A stretch of 64,000 bases of DNA from Diphasiastrum complanatum (GCA_029204225.1 CM055092.1:85631878-85695877), one strand, 5' to 3'. Positions 1 to 10,484 are shown, counted from the first letter of the stretch. Numbers and translations are program-made. Notes: generated from the letters alone by a model not told the origin.

Positions 1-99
1 TTGAGCTACGATTAAAAAGTTACGTCAAGTCAAATGTATTAGTGTTATAATATTTTAATAATATAAACATCATCTTGCACGAATTCTTAAAGGGTCTTT

Positions 100-513
100 T
101 TGGAGCTCAAAACTCCTCTAATGGGTGATCTTCAGGAGGAACTGTACATGGAGCAACCCAAGAGCTACATTTTACCTACAAAGCCAAATTATGTGTGTTT
201 TCTACATAAGAGCTTTTATGGCCTTAAGCAAGCACCAAGGACTTGGTATGCTAAGCTTAGCATTTTTTTATCCTTTCAAAGCTTTATTATGGGTGAGTAT
301 GATCATTCACTTTATTATAGGTTTGCAGGGAATGATGTTACCATTTTGCTAATCTATGTGGATGATATCATCTTTAGTGGTGGATACAATCAAGATGTGG
401 AGGATTTCAAGAGTGCTCCTAAGAAGGAATTTGAGGTGCATGATCTTGGTAATTTGCATTTCATTTTAGGAATAGAAATGATTATATCTTCTCAATCTAC
501 ATTTCAGGAATAG
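100..513 (+). pseudogene. Ty1/copia reverse transcriptase fragment
   Basis: This 137-residue open stretch is the middle of a copia reverse transcriptase, which copies element RNA to DNA in virus-like particles. It shows the copia pattern LYMEQPKSY, then FYGLKQAPRTWY, then the catalytic YVDD box near residue 87, then LGNLHFILGIE. The RT amino end is missing and the frame stops at a TAG at 511-513. Just after it the reading continues one base out of frame (DVLQRFHMVDAKSC, about 516-558), so a frameshift separates it from the RNase H part downstream. It is one decayed pol with the next entry. The family assignment is firm; it is not functional. Confidence 0.9.
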
Positions 514-564
514 AAGTGATGTTCTACAAAGATTTCATATGGTAGATGCAAAATCTTGTGACCT

Positions 565-1317
565 ATGGAGTCAAATGTAAAGCTAACTATAAGAGGTAAT
601 GAAAGATCATTCAAGGACATTACTCTCTATAGAAAGCTAGTTGGTGCACTCATATACCTAGCTATCACAAGACCATATCTAAGCTATTGTGTTGGTAGAT
701 TGAGCCAATTCATGCAAGATCCTAGTGAGGAGCATTGGCAACTAGGGAAACGAGTTTTGAAGTACATCATTGGAACTCAAGATTTTGGCATATTGTATGA
801 GGGATCATTACCTAACTTGTTTGAATTTTCAGATTTGGTCTTTGCTAGAGATAAAATGGATAGGAAATCCATTATTTCTCATTGTATTTTCATAGGTGAT
901 GCAGCTATATCATGGATGTCGAAGAAACAAGCCACTATCTCATTGTCATCTAGTGAGGCTGAGTACAAAGCTCTTACACATTGCACAAAGGAGATGGTAT
1001 GGATCAAGAAGATGATCAAGGATCTTCACTTGCTGGATTTTTCAGAGAGCCCAATCATCTTTTGTGAGAATGTATCAGCCCAAAAGTTGGCGACCAATAC
1101 TATCTTTCATGCTAGGAGCAAGCTTAATGAGATGGCACATCACTTTGTCCGGAAGAAAGTCATGGCAAAAGAGGTGGAGCTTCAACATGTGTCCTCAAAG
1201 GAATGTGTAGCTGATATATTCACCCACAACATTGGGAAAGACTTGTTCATGAAGCATAGGACTTCACTTGTAGTGTTTGCGAAATCTATGCTTAAACTAG
1301 TTGAAGAGGGAGTGTGA
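565..1317 (+). pseudogene. Ty1/copia RNase H fragment
   Basis: This is the carboxy end of the copia pol that begins at 100. It reads through the RT-RNase H connection (TRPYLSYCVGRLSQFM, HWQLGKRVLKYI), then the RNase H core with ATISLSSSEAEYKAL near residue 125, and a degraded terminal ADIFT box (residues 213-217). RNase H removes the RNA template strand during reverse transcription. The normal ADADWAG-type segment is damaged (residues 85-100), so activity is unlikely. It ends at TGA 1315-1317, directly in a purine-rich tract, as expected for the 3' end of copia pol. Confidence 0.88.
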
Positions 1318-1600
1318 GAAATTTCAACTAGTTTAAGTATTTTGGTCATATTTGTATATTTGGCAATTGAGGCCATTTTTCATATTAGACTTAGAGTTTG
1401 ATTTTTTTCAAAGTTATATTAGTCTAAAAGCATTTGAATAAACACTTTTAAAAAGTGTGGGAAACTATAGAACATGAGTTTTGGTGAGATTCAATTTGAG
1501 TGAGTTTGGATCTCTTTCTTTAAGTAGATGGTGATTTTTTCACATTGGCAAGATTGATAGAGTTGATCTATTTCTAACCAAAGATCAAGTTATGGAATTG
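1301..1600 (+). repeat. Putative polypurine tract and 3' LTR of the first copia
   Basis: The run GAAGAGGGAGTG (1303-1314) lies at the end of pol, where the plus-strand primer belongs. Sequence from the TG at 1313 onward is non-coding and AT-rich. No second LTR copy exists in the window to fix the borders, so both the start and the end near 1600 are guesses from position. Confidence 0.4.
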
Positions 1601-1613
1601 GATCTTAAATGAT

Positions 1614-2180
1614 TTGCAATTATTCACAGAATACATCTCTACTGAATTCAAGGAGTATTGCCTTAACAATAACATTGAGCAACAATACATTACCTCCTAT
1701 TTGCCTCAGTCAATTAGTCTTGCTGAGAGAAAGAACAGAACCTTTGTCAAATCGGCAAAGTGCCTGTTAGCACATGCAACACTTTCGAAGTCCTTCTGGG
1801 GAGAAGCAATTTCCATTGCATCTTATATTCAGAACAGGTGTCCTACAGAAGGTCTCTCAGATAAAACACCGTATGAATTTTGGACAGGCTCCAAATCTTC
1901 TTTATCGAACTTACGGATTTTTGAATGTATCGCTAATGCAAAAATTCTGCATGATCTTAGGAAGAAGCTCGACTTCCAAAGTATCAAGTCTATCTTCATT
2001 AGCTACACTACTTTAGATAAATCTCATAAGCTGTATGATCTTGGCGAGTCAAAGACATTTACTAGCCGGGATGTCATCTTCGTTGAAGATCAGTTTATCG
2101 ACCTCACAGGTAAGGGCAAATCTCATATAGTCGAACTATCGGACTCTCCCAAATTATCAAACTTTCAAGTTCAAAATTAG
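1614..2180 (+). pseudogene. Ty1/copia integrase, C-terminal half (family B)
   Basis: The stretch begins inside the integrase catalytic core (FKEYCLNNNIEQQYI) and continues through the last core segment with the catalytic Glu region (LAERKNRTFVKSAKCLL) and the post-core region (FWGEAISIASYIQNRCPT, PYEFWTG, LRIFECIANAKI, TSRDVIFVED). Integrase inserts element cDNA into the chromosome. The zinc-binding end and first catalytic Asp are missing, so the 5' side is truncated at about 1610 against a stretch that may be the LTR of the preceding element. The closest relative in the window is the minus-strand copy at 58770-59864. Confidence 0.85.
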
Positions 2181-2643
2181 ATTATTCCTATTGAAGGTCC
2201 AAGCTCGTCTACAAATCCAAAGATGATGATCTTGTAGTTCAGCGACTACAACATAATGAAGAATCAACATTGACCACTACACAAAAGATCCACAAGAGAA
2301 GGCAGACCACCTATCAGGTATATCGACAAGTCTGCAACTTATCTTGTCAAGAGTTGATGACTGTCGAAGAGGCACTCAGTCAACCGATTCCAATCTATGG
2401 AAAAAAGCTATGGATAAAGAGTATTCGTCTCTTATCAAGAACTAGACTTAGACTATTGTCAGATTACTTGCCAACAGAAATGTAGTTGATTGCAAATGGT
2501 TTTACAAAATCAAGTACAAGGTAGCTGGAAGTATCGATTGATGAAAGACTCGACTTGTCACCAGAGGATTTTCTTAGGTACAAAACGTCGACTACACTAA
2601 GACCTTCAATCCAGTTGTTAAACCTTTTTTTATCAGAATTTTA
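2181..2643 (+). pseudogene. Degraded linker and RT amino end (family B)
   Basis: Broken coding in shifting frames joins integrase to reverse transcriptase. Readable pieces are a segment near 2355-2400 matching the pre-RT box (EALSQPIP...WKKAMDKEYS in mixed frames), VDCKWFYKIKYK near 2487-2521, and VDYTKTFNPVVK near 2590-2625. Several stops and frameshifts make it non-functional. The order matches the intact family, so it is the same element as its neighbours. Confidence 0.7.
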
Positions 2644-3057
2644 TTGTCATTTGTTGTTATAGCAGATTTGGAAATATATCAAATGGATGTTCAGACAACA
2701 TATCTTAATGGAGTTATCGAAGAGGACATTTACATGGTGCAACCTAAAGGTTACAATATCGAAGTTAAACACAATCATGTTTGTAAACTCCATAAAGCAG
2801 TTTATGGCTTGAAGCAATCTGCTCAAGCATGGTTTCAAAGGATCAATATTTTCCTTATTGATCATGACTATAAACCAAGCACTTCAGATTTGAATGTCTA
2901 CTTCAAGTTAGGGAAGCATTCTTTTATTATCATCACTTTGTATGTAGACGACACATTGCTTTTGAACAACAATATCGATCTGATAAAAGAAGCTAAGAAA
3001 ATGCTATCTTTCAAATATGACATGACTGATCTGGGCAAAGCTCATTACTGGCTATAG
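2644..3057 (+). pseudogene. Ty1/copia reverse transcriptase (family B)
   Basis: RT core with LEIYQMDVQTTYLNG (first catalytic Asp in MDV), EEDIYMVQPKGY, AVYGLKQSAQAWF, the YVDD box near residue 100 followed by TLLLNNN, and MTDLGKAHYWL at the end. It stops at TAG 3055-3057, where the reading should continue into LGIQIQ. The expected SDLNVYF segment is kept. The minus-strand copy at 57614-58445 is close in sequence, so both belong to one family. This is a dead copy because of the stop and the broken flanks. Confidence 0.88.
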
Positions 3058-3918
3058 GTATTCAAATCCAAAGAGACAGAAAGCATAAATTGATTTACAT
3101 TACTCAGCAAAGATATATTCACAATGTCTTAATCAGATATAATCTAATGAATTGCAAATTATCTCTCACAGATGAAGCCAGGAGTCAAGATGTCGAAGGA
3201 CCAGTGTCCCTAAACAATCGAAGAGAAGGAGCACATGCATGAGTATCGCTATCATTCTATAATAGGATCTCTTATGTAATAGCTTTTGTAGTCAATTTCT
3301 TAAGTCAGTTTATGACCAATCCTTGTATTACACATTGACAAACTCTTATTAGGGTTTTGAGATATCTTTGAGCTATTGTGGACCTCTGCATTTGTTATGG
3401 AATATTATCAATGGTCATTTAGATGAAAGTTGGGCAGGAGATGTAGACACTCGTACACTTTCGAATGAACATTCTTCCTAAAAAATGGTCCTATTTCATG
3501 GAACAATCGCAAGCAAACTTTGATTGCTCTATCTTCTACTAAATCAGATTATATCTCAGCCTCTCAAGCTACAAATGAAGTAATATGGTTGAGAAACTTA
3601 TTTTAAGATATCAGTCAAAATCAATATGCTCTGACAACTTTATTTTGTGATAATCAAAGTGCTATTGCTTTATCAGCCAACCCTAGATGCTATTCTAGGA
3701 GTAAGCACATTGAAAGTAAGTATCACTATGTTAGAAGCAAAGTTATCAATAGATGAAAGTTGGGCAGGAGATGTAGACACTCGTAAATCCACTTCCGAAT
3801 TTACATTCTTCCACAACAATGGTCCTATTTCATGAAACAATCGCAAGCAAATTTTGATTGCTCTATCTTCTACTGAATCAGAGTATATCTCAGCCTCGCA
3901 AGCTACAAATGAAGTTGT
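3058..3918 (+). pseudogene. RNase H region with an internal 330-bp-spaced duplication
   Basis: Decayed RT-RNase H connection and RNase H in several frames. Readable parts are the LSQFMTNPC region near 3300-3330, DESWAGDVDTR near 3421, and LIALSSTKSDYISASQATNE near 3520-3580. The block from DESWAGDVDTR through SASQATNE occurs twice, at about 3421-3590 and 3751-3918, each followed by different sequence. Between the copies lies the next RNase H segment (LFCDNQSAIALSANP, about 3640-3680). This is a partial tandem duplication after insertion, since neither copy sits in a continuous frame. Confidence 0.75.
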
Positions 3919-4970
3919 TTTCTAGTTTTCTTTGTGTTACTGCACAGTTTGCAAAAATACTCAAGAATCACTCACAAGTGGCTCCGACATATGAAGCTGA
4001 TAGTGCCATGAAGTGATCCATTGTCCTGTCACCAAAAAACATAGGTACGCTCCCACAGAATTGTGTCACGTATATCGACAGATAAGTTCTAATAAACCGA
4101 ATAAGAAATGCAGCAGGGAAACCTCTTAAGTTCCTCGCTGATAGTACGCTTACCTATTGAAGTGCTGCGTGACTATTCGATGGTTTGTGAGCACTCAAGT
4201 CCAGCTACAATCACAGTCTTTGCACGTAAATGCATCCACCTGCTTGTACGTATATCAACCCTCTAGGGCCGGTACTCTTGAGAGAAGAGTGGCAGGAGGA
4301 GGATGATGGTAATATTGCACGAAATGAAAGCCGTAGTAAATCAAAAAAAGAGAAGAGGATCACTCTTATAATTTTCTTCAATTTAGGGCTGATACTGATT
4401 ATCCGGACATACGACGGGTGGAATGGCGCCAAATAAATAATTCAAATTTTTTAGCAACTAAACTTTTCATTTTTTGGTTTTGTTTTTTGTTTTTTGTTTG
4501 CTCAAAGAAAGGGACGGCAAGCACCCTGATTCCTTAAAGGCTTAAATTTAAGAGTCTTATTCTCATTTGATGTGGTTCATGCCCTACATGTCATGTTGTA
4601 TTTAGGTGCAAATTTTAAATGCCCATTATCATTGTTGCACTAAAATGAAAGTTAACAACAAGTCACATGTGTCGAGGAAAAGCGGATGGAGACCGGGAGG
4701 CAAAGGAGATACAAGCCTCCAATATGAAGGTGAACCTCTTGTTAGAGATGTTGGTCATCATCATGACGAGAGTCATTACTTAATGTGTGGCTATCATTGA
4801 AATCAAAAGTAAAAATGTGCACGGAAGTATGAATCTAAATGTTGTTCATGGAGGGGGGTAGGCACACACAAACTTGGAAAACTAGTAATTGTACACCAAG
4901 AAACTATTGGAAGCTGGCATGTATAGAAAAAAATTTTTTCCTACAATCTTAGTGAATTACACTTAACATG
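3919..4970. other. No recognisable gene
   Basis: Non-coding stretch after the family B element. Two overlapping opposite-strand open frames at 4211-4436 show no motif and are treated as chance. Near 4480-4500 there is a T-rich run with TTTTG repeats. Confidence 0.5.
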
Positions 4971-5068
4971 ATAAAAACAAATGATAGATGATTAAGGAAC
5001 ACACATGATAGATGATAGAGGAACACAAATGATAAAAACAAATGATAGATGATTAAGGAACACAAATG
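4971..5068. repeat. Short tandem repeat, period about 60 bp
   Basis: The phrase AAAACAAATGATAGATGATT followed by AAGGAACACA occurs at about 4975 and again at about 5035. A shorter copy (GATAGATGATAGAGGAACAC) lies between them. It is a small local tandem duplication. Confidence 0.7.
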
Positions 5069-5100
5069 AGTATAGAGGCTCTTAATTTGATTGCAATGAC

Positions 5101-5289
5101 ATGGGTAAGAGCAACAACAAAGTTGTTGGTGGAAAAGCTACTCCACATGTAGAGAAGAAAATGAATGAGGTGTCTAGGTTGGATGACATGTCCTTGATAC
5201 TCTTTTGCATGAATGTACAACAAATAAAATTGCTAGCAAAGAATGCATTAATTGAATTAGAAAACTTATTGACAATATTTTTAATATGA
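5101..5289 (+). CDS. Unknown small ORF inside repeat R1
   Basis: A 62-codon ATG-initiated frame with a basic start (MGKSNNKVVGGK) and an amphipathic rest (HVEKKMNEVSRLDDMSLIL). I do not recognise it. The part from residue 11 on is repeated with few changes, and still open, at 30784-30944. It may be part of a gene captured or copied by an element, or simply unselected sequence. Confidence 0.3.
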   Translation: MGKSNNKVVGGKATPHVEKKMNEVSRLDDMSLILFCMNVQQIKLLAKNALIELENLLTIFLI

Positions 5290-5534
5290 ACATATCGATT
5301 TTAAATGAATAACATAAATAGAAAAAATGTTGATAATTGTATCACATGTGCTGGACATTTAGTGGTTCAAAAAATTGGAGCCATTTTGCTACTTTCTCCA
5401 TGCTAGGGAGCACCAAGATATCATGTTCGGAAGGCACATGCCTTTCGACAAGTGATTTTTGAAAATTAATACCATTAATATCAAGAGGAATTTTAAGAAG
5501 GTTGGGCTATTTTACATATACTTTTGTCCTGTAA
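5129..5534 (+). repeat. Dispersed repeat R1, copy 1
   Basis: About 406 bp, closely matching 30784-31197 in the same orientation, from GTGGAAAAGCTACTCCAC through GGGAGCACCAAGATATCATG to CTTTTGTCCTGTAA. Flanks differ sharply at both ends. It carries no LTR-element coding. Copy 2 is preceded by a T-rich tract ending in AG, which suggests an exon edge there (see findings). Confidence 0.85.
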
Positions 5535-5861
5535 CAAATATTTGTCGATTCCACAGAAATGTCGTAAAATGTTTAATATTTTCTTGCGTGATTCGCAAAA
5601 TTTTCGCATGAGATGCTTTCGTGATGGTATCGCTCGTGAAATTTCACAATGTCGTCGCAGGCAGGCCTCACGAAATTTTTGAGCGTGATGCCTTCACGAA
5701 AATTTCCTGATGTCTACGTGAAGAACGTGAGGATGGAATCATTGTTAGTAATTCAATATATTTTTGATAATGTCATGGGAATTGAAAAAAAACATTAAGT
5801 TCTTCAAGAAAATGTGAGATACAAAAAGAGAGGTAGGATCATGTGCAACACTTAAGGATGC
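5535..5861. other. Non-coding, with short palindromes
   Basis: No gene seen. Between 5580 and 5720 several variants of TCGTGAAATTTCAC recur in both orientations, including the perfect 12-bp palindrome GTGAAATTTCAC at 5636-5647. The motif CACGAAATTTTTGAGCGTGA lies nearby. It could be a decayed foldback element. Confidence 0.4.
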
Positions 5862-6240
5862 TTGTCAAAGACACCTTTGAGTCCAGAAATACATCAAGGT
5901 TGCTTACCTTTAGTGAAGGACTTCAGTACAAAACTTGCTTGCGTTGGAGAGCCAATCAACCAAAGAGAGCTCATCCAAATAATCTCGAAAGGAATGAATG
6001 AGAACTATTCTAACTTGGTCCAATCATATGACATCCAAGAGAACCTTCCTAAAATGGAAAGCCTACAAGAATTCCTTCTGGATGAGGATATTAGGCAAGC
6101 AAGTGTCGTGTTAAGATTGGGACAACTCTCTCTCAGGGATGGGGAGTTGGACAAAGTACTTTTCATTCAAGGAATGGACAAGGATAAGGCAAAAGAAGGA
6201 TTCAAGAAGAAAGTCGAGCAACACAAGGAAGATCGTTTTT
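5862..6240 (+). pseudogene. Copia gag fragment
   Basis: The frame (opening with TTG, so the true start is not here) reads like the middle of a copia Gag of the UBN2 type: GEPINQRELIQIISKGMNEN, YSNLVQSYDIQENLPKMESL, then RQASVVLRLGQLSLRDGE. The same pattern is seen more completely in the minus-strand gag at 38060-39066 (IGEKIHDGELVQIVLNSLG, FANLVQSFAIQDSLPTIETL). Gag forms the particle that packages element RNA. The zinc knuckle is absent and the frame runs on into LTR-C-like sequence after about 6240, so it is truncated there. Class confident, exact family not. Confidence 0.7.
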
Positions 6241-6439
6241 ATGTCCACGTCCTATATATAGGTTTCAATATATTCCAAGACTTGGATACCCGGTACTCCA
6301 TTGAATCAAGCTTATTAGTTATGCCACATCATACTAAATGTAACCGGCAAGTATTTAATAACCTTGTGAGGCCCAGACACACTAATTGGAGTTAGTACAA
6401 GGTTTGAGACCGTATATGCATGTGTAGAGTATCATTAGC

Positions 6440-6499
6440 AATCTATGTATAGAGAATCCATGTATATGAATTCCATGCATAATGAATCTATGTATAGGG
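6440..6499 (+). repeat. Four 15-bp tandem repeats in the LTR C promoter region
   Basis: Four consecutive 15-mers of the form AATCTATGTATAGAG, with variants (AATCCATGTATATGA, ATTCCATGCATAATG, AATCTATGTATAGGG), lie about 40 bp upstream of the TATA box. The same array is present at 60694-60753. Position suggests upstream promoter elements. Confidence 0.65.
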
Positions 6500-6535
6500 G
6501 GGTTAAGACCTTGCATTTTGACATGCACTAGGGCT

Positions 6536-6543
6536 TATATAAG
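6536..6543 (+). promoter_or_regulatory. TATA box of LTR C
   Basis: TATATAAG within GGGCTTATATAAGGAGGCC. It is conserved at 60790-60797, and a variant (CTCTATATATTGAGGCC) is in the inverted copy near 27155-27175. It is likely the RNA polymerase II core promoter of the LTR. Confidence 0.6.
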
Positions 6544-6730
6544 GAGGCCAAACTCGCCCTACTACACCATCATTTGGTTGATTCATTGGCATGATATCTC
6601 TCTACTCTCATGCTTCGTATTCTTTGGCTTGGGGGCTTCTAGAGTTCTATTGGTTGCTTCGACTTGGTTGGGTAGTTTCTCTAGCAGTGTGTTCTCTATT
6701 GTTTTGTCTCGTAAGCAGGCAACTATTACA

Positions 6731-6743
6731 TGGGCATCAGAGC
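6731..6743 (+). other. Primer-binding site, family C
   Basis: TGGGCATCAGAGC directly follows the LTR end and matches the initiator-Met tRNA site TGGTATCAGAGC with a small change. The second copy at 60967-60979 reads TTGGAATCAGAAC. Confidence 0.65.
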
Positions 6744-7905
6744 AAGGCTTACACGAAGATTGGAGAACTTGGAAAAGTGCTTTTTTTTGTCGAAATTTTG
6801 GTGTGAATCAATTGGAATTTTCTTCTAGGAGGAGATCATGATGGCAAGTGGGTGTAGTATCATGGTTTCCATTTGCATGTTGCTAAGATCCATTTCTCTC
6901 GAATTTTTTTTGGGTTTTATGGAAAATTGTCCTAGGAAGCCAATTTGTGATGCTTTTTTGAAGCTGTAGATCTGAACTTTCCAGAAAGTGTACTTATATT
7001 TTAGGGATCATTAATGATGAAATTAATGATGCATGCCGGTTATTTTAATGATTTACGGTTCTAGGCTATGTTTTGGTCAAAATTGCTTGTTTTTCATGCT
7101 TTTTGACTCAAAATTGATAGTAAGAACACAAATCCAACAAAATCGGATCAATTAGGTGGCTATAATTCTGTAAATTGATTGGATGTGCTAGAGAAAGAGT
7201 TGCATGTCATAAAATTCCACTTTATAGTAAAGAAAAAATCAAAAAATATCTAAAAATCATCATTTTTGCTTGTTTTTTTTTTTTTTTTTCATAAAGTTGG
7301 ATAGTAGGTGGCATGTAGATCTTGTAAAGAGGTGAACCAAAGTCTTTTGAATCTTTACCTGAAGTTAGAGCCAAGAATTCCATGAATTGGACTTGTAGAA
7401 GGTCAAAAAAGACCAAAAACTAGCTTGTTTTTGCAGGTTTTGGGGGATGGATTGCTCTCAATCCATAAGGAGATCATGTTAAAAATGTATACAACATGAT
7501 TAACATTCCTTTTGCCTTTGCCAGCAAGCTATCAACCCTGTAAATGGATGGCCGGTGGGTTATGCTTATTCTCCATCAATTTTGAAGCTATTTTGACTTC
7601 TACAAACCAAGAAATCTTCGTTCTCAGCCTATACTACTTCATAGGATCTGTATGAATGCTTCACGGAATTCTTATAGACCATTTAAGACTGTTGGTAACA
7701 TCACTTTTGAGTTTGGAGAGGTGTCTGACTGATTTTACATCATATGCACTACTAGAAGTGTGACCAACTACAATTTTTCAGACGTTCTGTTCTCACACAT
7801 GTAAAGCCTAGGTGTAATTTGGTGCATTGTAGCCCAAGTTATAATCGTTTGAAATTTTGGCAGTTTTGTGAGTGAAATTGACAAAATCTGAAATTGTTCT
7901 TATTG
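6744..7905 (+). repeat. Family C internal leader, non-coding
   Basis: Closely matches 60980-62103 over about 1.1 kb. Both copies have many stops in all frames and no gag or pol, so this is untranslated leader or a non-autonomous interior. Includes the shared phrase AGGGATCATTAATGATGAAA near 7000-7020. Confidence 0.7.
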
Positions 7906-8610
7906 CATGCCAATCTTTTTCCTAATTTGTGGTACTGTGCTTGCATGTTGATTTTAAGTGTGGTTCTGACATGCATGAAGGATTTACAGTCGATTTGAGT
8001 GGTTATACGCATGTGCTCGGATGTTTGGGTCACAAATCAATGATATTGGCTGACAAATTCCGTAAAACTGGAGTTTACGTAAAAAATTCCATACTGACGT
8101 TTTGTGTTGATGTAGTGTGCTTTGCATGCCAGTTAGACATTGGTTCAGTAACATTATAAATCAAACAATACTTTGATTTTTTGATTTCGATTACCTATTG
8201 TACTAACAATATTTTCGTCAGAATTTTTTGAATTATGTAAATTGTGCCAAAAATCGAGTTTTTTTTTGGAAAATCAAAATTTCGGTCATTTTTCGTTATC
8301 TATGGGATGAGTTTAGATTAGTGAATTGACTATACTGAGTTTTTCAGTCAGAGTTAGTCACACTGATTTCACTAAGGCTAAATTATTTCTCGGTAATAGA
8401 TAGTCTAAAATTGAGAAAGAACCGCAATGAATTTGCTGACAGTTTCTACTATATGATATTTTAACTTTTGGAGTATGGTACACCCAGGTTAAAAGTTCAA
8501 ATTGTTATTTTTTTTTGGTTGAATTTTAAAATTTGGTTAAAATTTAAAATCGTTTACTTATCAGATATATTTCTAATCGATACTGATTGTTAGAAATGGG
8601 TCAAGCATTA
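7906..8610. other. No gene seen
   Basis: AT-rich, no coding or repeat match noticed within the window. It could be more of the family C interior, because the second copy is cut at 62103 by other sequence. Confidence 0.4.
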
Positions 8611-9014
8611 GGGCCCTTTTTGAACTCAAAAAGGGCCTCTTCCTTGCCTAAACATGTTTGCTAATTAGGATTAATTAGTTCATTAATCGTCCTATGTGGC
8701 AGCTCACCCTGGGTTTATCATGGGTTAACTTCTATTTTAATAGGCTTCACTTAGGCCTAGCATAATATAGCAAGGACACATCCCCACAATTATGCTATAT
8801 AGTCTTGTCCTATTATCATTACTACGGGTTGAGGAAGTAGGGTTAGACGAGGGTTAATGGCTGGGTTAGAATTTGAGATCTATTTTACACCATTGGATGT
8901 GCCATGTCATATGGACCACTCCATCTCAATTGTCACTCTCTTATTGGTACACATGTCGTCATTAACACTAATTATAATTAGTGAAGAGGCCCTTTTTGGA
9001 CTCAAAAAGGGCCC
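8611..9014. mobile_element. TIR element of 404 bp with palindromic ends (Tourist-like MITE)
   Basis: Terminal inverted repeats of about 33 bp (8611-8643 and 8982-9014) match at all but about four positions. Each begins GGGCCCTTTTTGA and is itself a hairpin, since GGCCCTTTTTG pairs with CAAAAAGGGCC a few bases later. Flanks are TTA on the left and TAA on the right, compatible with TA or degraded TWA target duplications. No transposase is encoded. The GGGCC start recalls Tourist/PIF-Harbinger MITEs; the superfamily is inference. Confidence 0.75.
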
Positions 9015-9075
9015 TAATGTAAACGTTTGTGCAAGATACTGTGAAAATTGAATTTTAAAATCCTCAAACAAGCCT

Positions 9076-10001
9076 GTAGACAGATAACCTAGCAGATCTG
9101 CGGTAAAAAATGAGAAAAGGCCACTTTTTCAAGTTGAGAAAAAATCACCATTTCTCCACGGAATTTCATGTTTGAACACTCTATAGACTTGGAATCAGTA
9201 GAGCAACTAGGCCTCAGATCGCACTCAAATAGATCAGAAAAGGAGTTTGATCAAGCTAGAAACAGGCTAGGAAGGCGCGGCCGTGCAGAGAAGGTGGAGA
9301 CAGATCGCGAGCCAGTTGCGCACCCTCACCCGAGTGGGTATTTAGTGCACGAAGGTGCCTAGCGGCTGTGTGGAGGTCCATCAATGCCCAGAAGGATTAA
9401 GAGCCATATGATTGAGTTCCATCGCGATGGACGGTGCTGATTAAGGGCCTCATGAGCATTGTGAATCGTTGGATCCAAGATAATCACTGGATTGCTTTGG
9501 AACCATTTTAAACTTCAAATAAAGGGGCTTGAAGGGCAAAGTGAACTTCAACTTCTTTAAAAATCCTCACTTTGAAATTGGAGTTGGGTCCCAATTTTCT
9601 TGAGGGTTAAAGTTTCTTCAAGCTGAAGAAATAGTTCAAAAACTAGAAAAGCCCTTATTTTCTAGTCCTTAAGCCTATTTGACTCAAACGAAAGGCTATA
9701 ACCTCCAAACAAAGAGCACCCAGACTGTGCAAGTATGGTACCGCAAAACAGAGTGATTGCAGCGGAGAAAGTGTTCGAAGCATGCCAAAAGCAATTTCAC
9801 CATTCCATTGGGCACTTAGTTGGGAGTCGGCGACAAAGTGCATTTCGGAAGGCGTCGCCGATTTGGCTTCCAATATGGCAGAAAAGCAGTGGGTGGCCTG
9901 GTAAAGAAAAAATAGCAGGTCATTATTTTCAACTTCTAATATCGCAGTTGGCCTCGGCATACAACTTTTAGCCTACGGTTGAAGTTTCAAGCAATTTTGG
10001 G
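9076..10001 (+). repeat. Family A copia 5' leader (no coding)
   Basis: Matches the leader of the near-complete family A copy (50436-51294 and again 51482-52349), from AACCTAGCAGAT to GAAGTTTCAAGCA just before gag. No LTR precedes it here; the left edge lies about 60 bp beyond the TIR element. An open frame runs antisense at 9960-9655 and is kept open in the other leader copies (see findings). Confidence 0.75.
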
Positions 10002-10482
10002 ATGGCAAACATGGGAGAGTCCATTTTGAGTGAAAGTAGCAAATTAGACGAGATTTCCAACTATGCAGTGTGGAAATTCAAAATGAAAAACCACTCTGAT
10101 GGAGAAGGACATGTGGGATGTCGTCACAGGTGATGAGAGAAGACCGCCAAATGAAGCGGACATCAAAGTGTTCAATAAGAAGGTGAGAAAAGATTTGAGC
10201 TTCATTAACTTGTCAGTGAAGGATCACATCATTACCCACATTTGTGATGTTGTTACACCCATACAGGCATGGGATGTGCTAAAGGAAGTTTGAAACGTCA
10301 AAACTATCAAGAATCATGTTTTTGAAGTCAAAACTGAATAGTGCCTGCATGGAGCAAGGAGAGCACATTCAGACGTACATGACCAGAATCAAGACAATGA
10401 GGGATGAAATGCACTCTATTGGTGAGCGCATACGTGATGTTGAGCTAGTGCACAATGCATTGTGCAGCATTGCCGAACTCTA
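10002..10482 (+). pseudogene. Copia gag amino half (family A)
   Basis: Starts at ATG 10002 (MANMGESILSESSKLDEISN, YAVWKFKMKN), then frameshifts near 10093 into the frame at 10099-10293 (MEKDMWDVVTGDERRPPNEA, INLSVKDHIITHICDVV, AWDVLKEV). It continues out of frame to about 10482 (SIGERIRDVELVHNALC region). This is UBN2-type copia Gag, the particle protein. It is then joined directly to RT sequence, so the zinc knuckle, protease and integrase are deleted. The region inverted in the 16204-16281 copy is in the ancestral orientation here (10295-10380). Confidence 0.85.
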
Positions 10483-10484
10483 AG

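Larger units (their letters stand above)
6275..6730 (+). repeat. Family C LTR (5' position, PBS follows)
   Basis: Sequence from about 6290 to 6730 recurs inverted at 27008-27484 and directly at 60685-60966 (truncated on the left), with a shorter inverted piece at 45470-45720. It holds a TATA box at 6536 and ends at ...CTATTACA (6730), immediately before a primer-binding-site-like sequence. The left edge is uncertain. The inverted copy at 27484 suggests the true LTR begins TGACATC after a purine tract. Confidence 0.7.

Noticed and set aside
4211-4436. Overlapping opposite-strand ORFs of about 70 codons
   Set aside because: No motif, no repeat support; compatible with chance.
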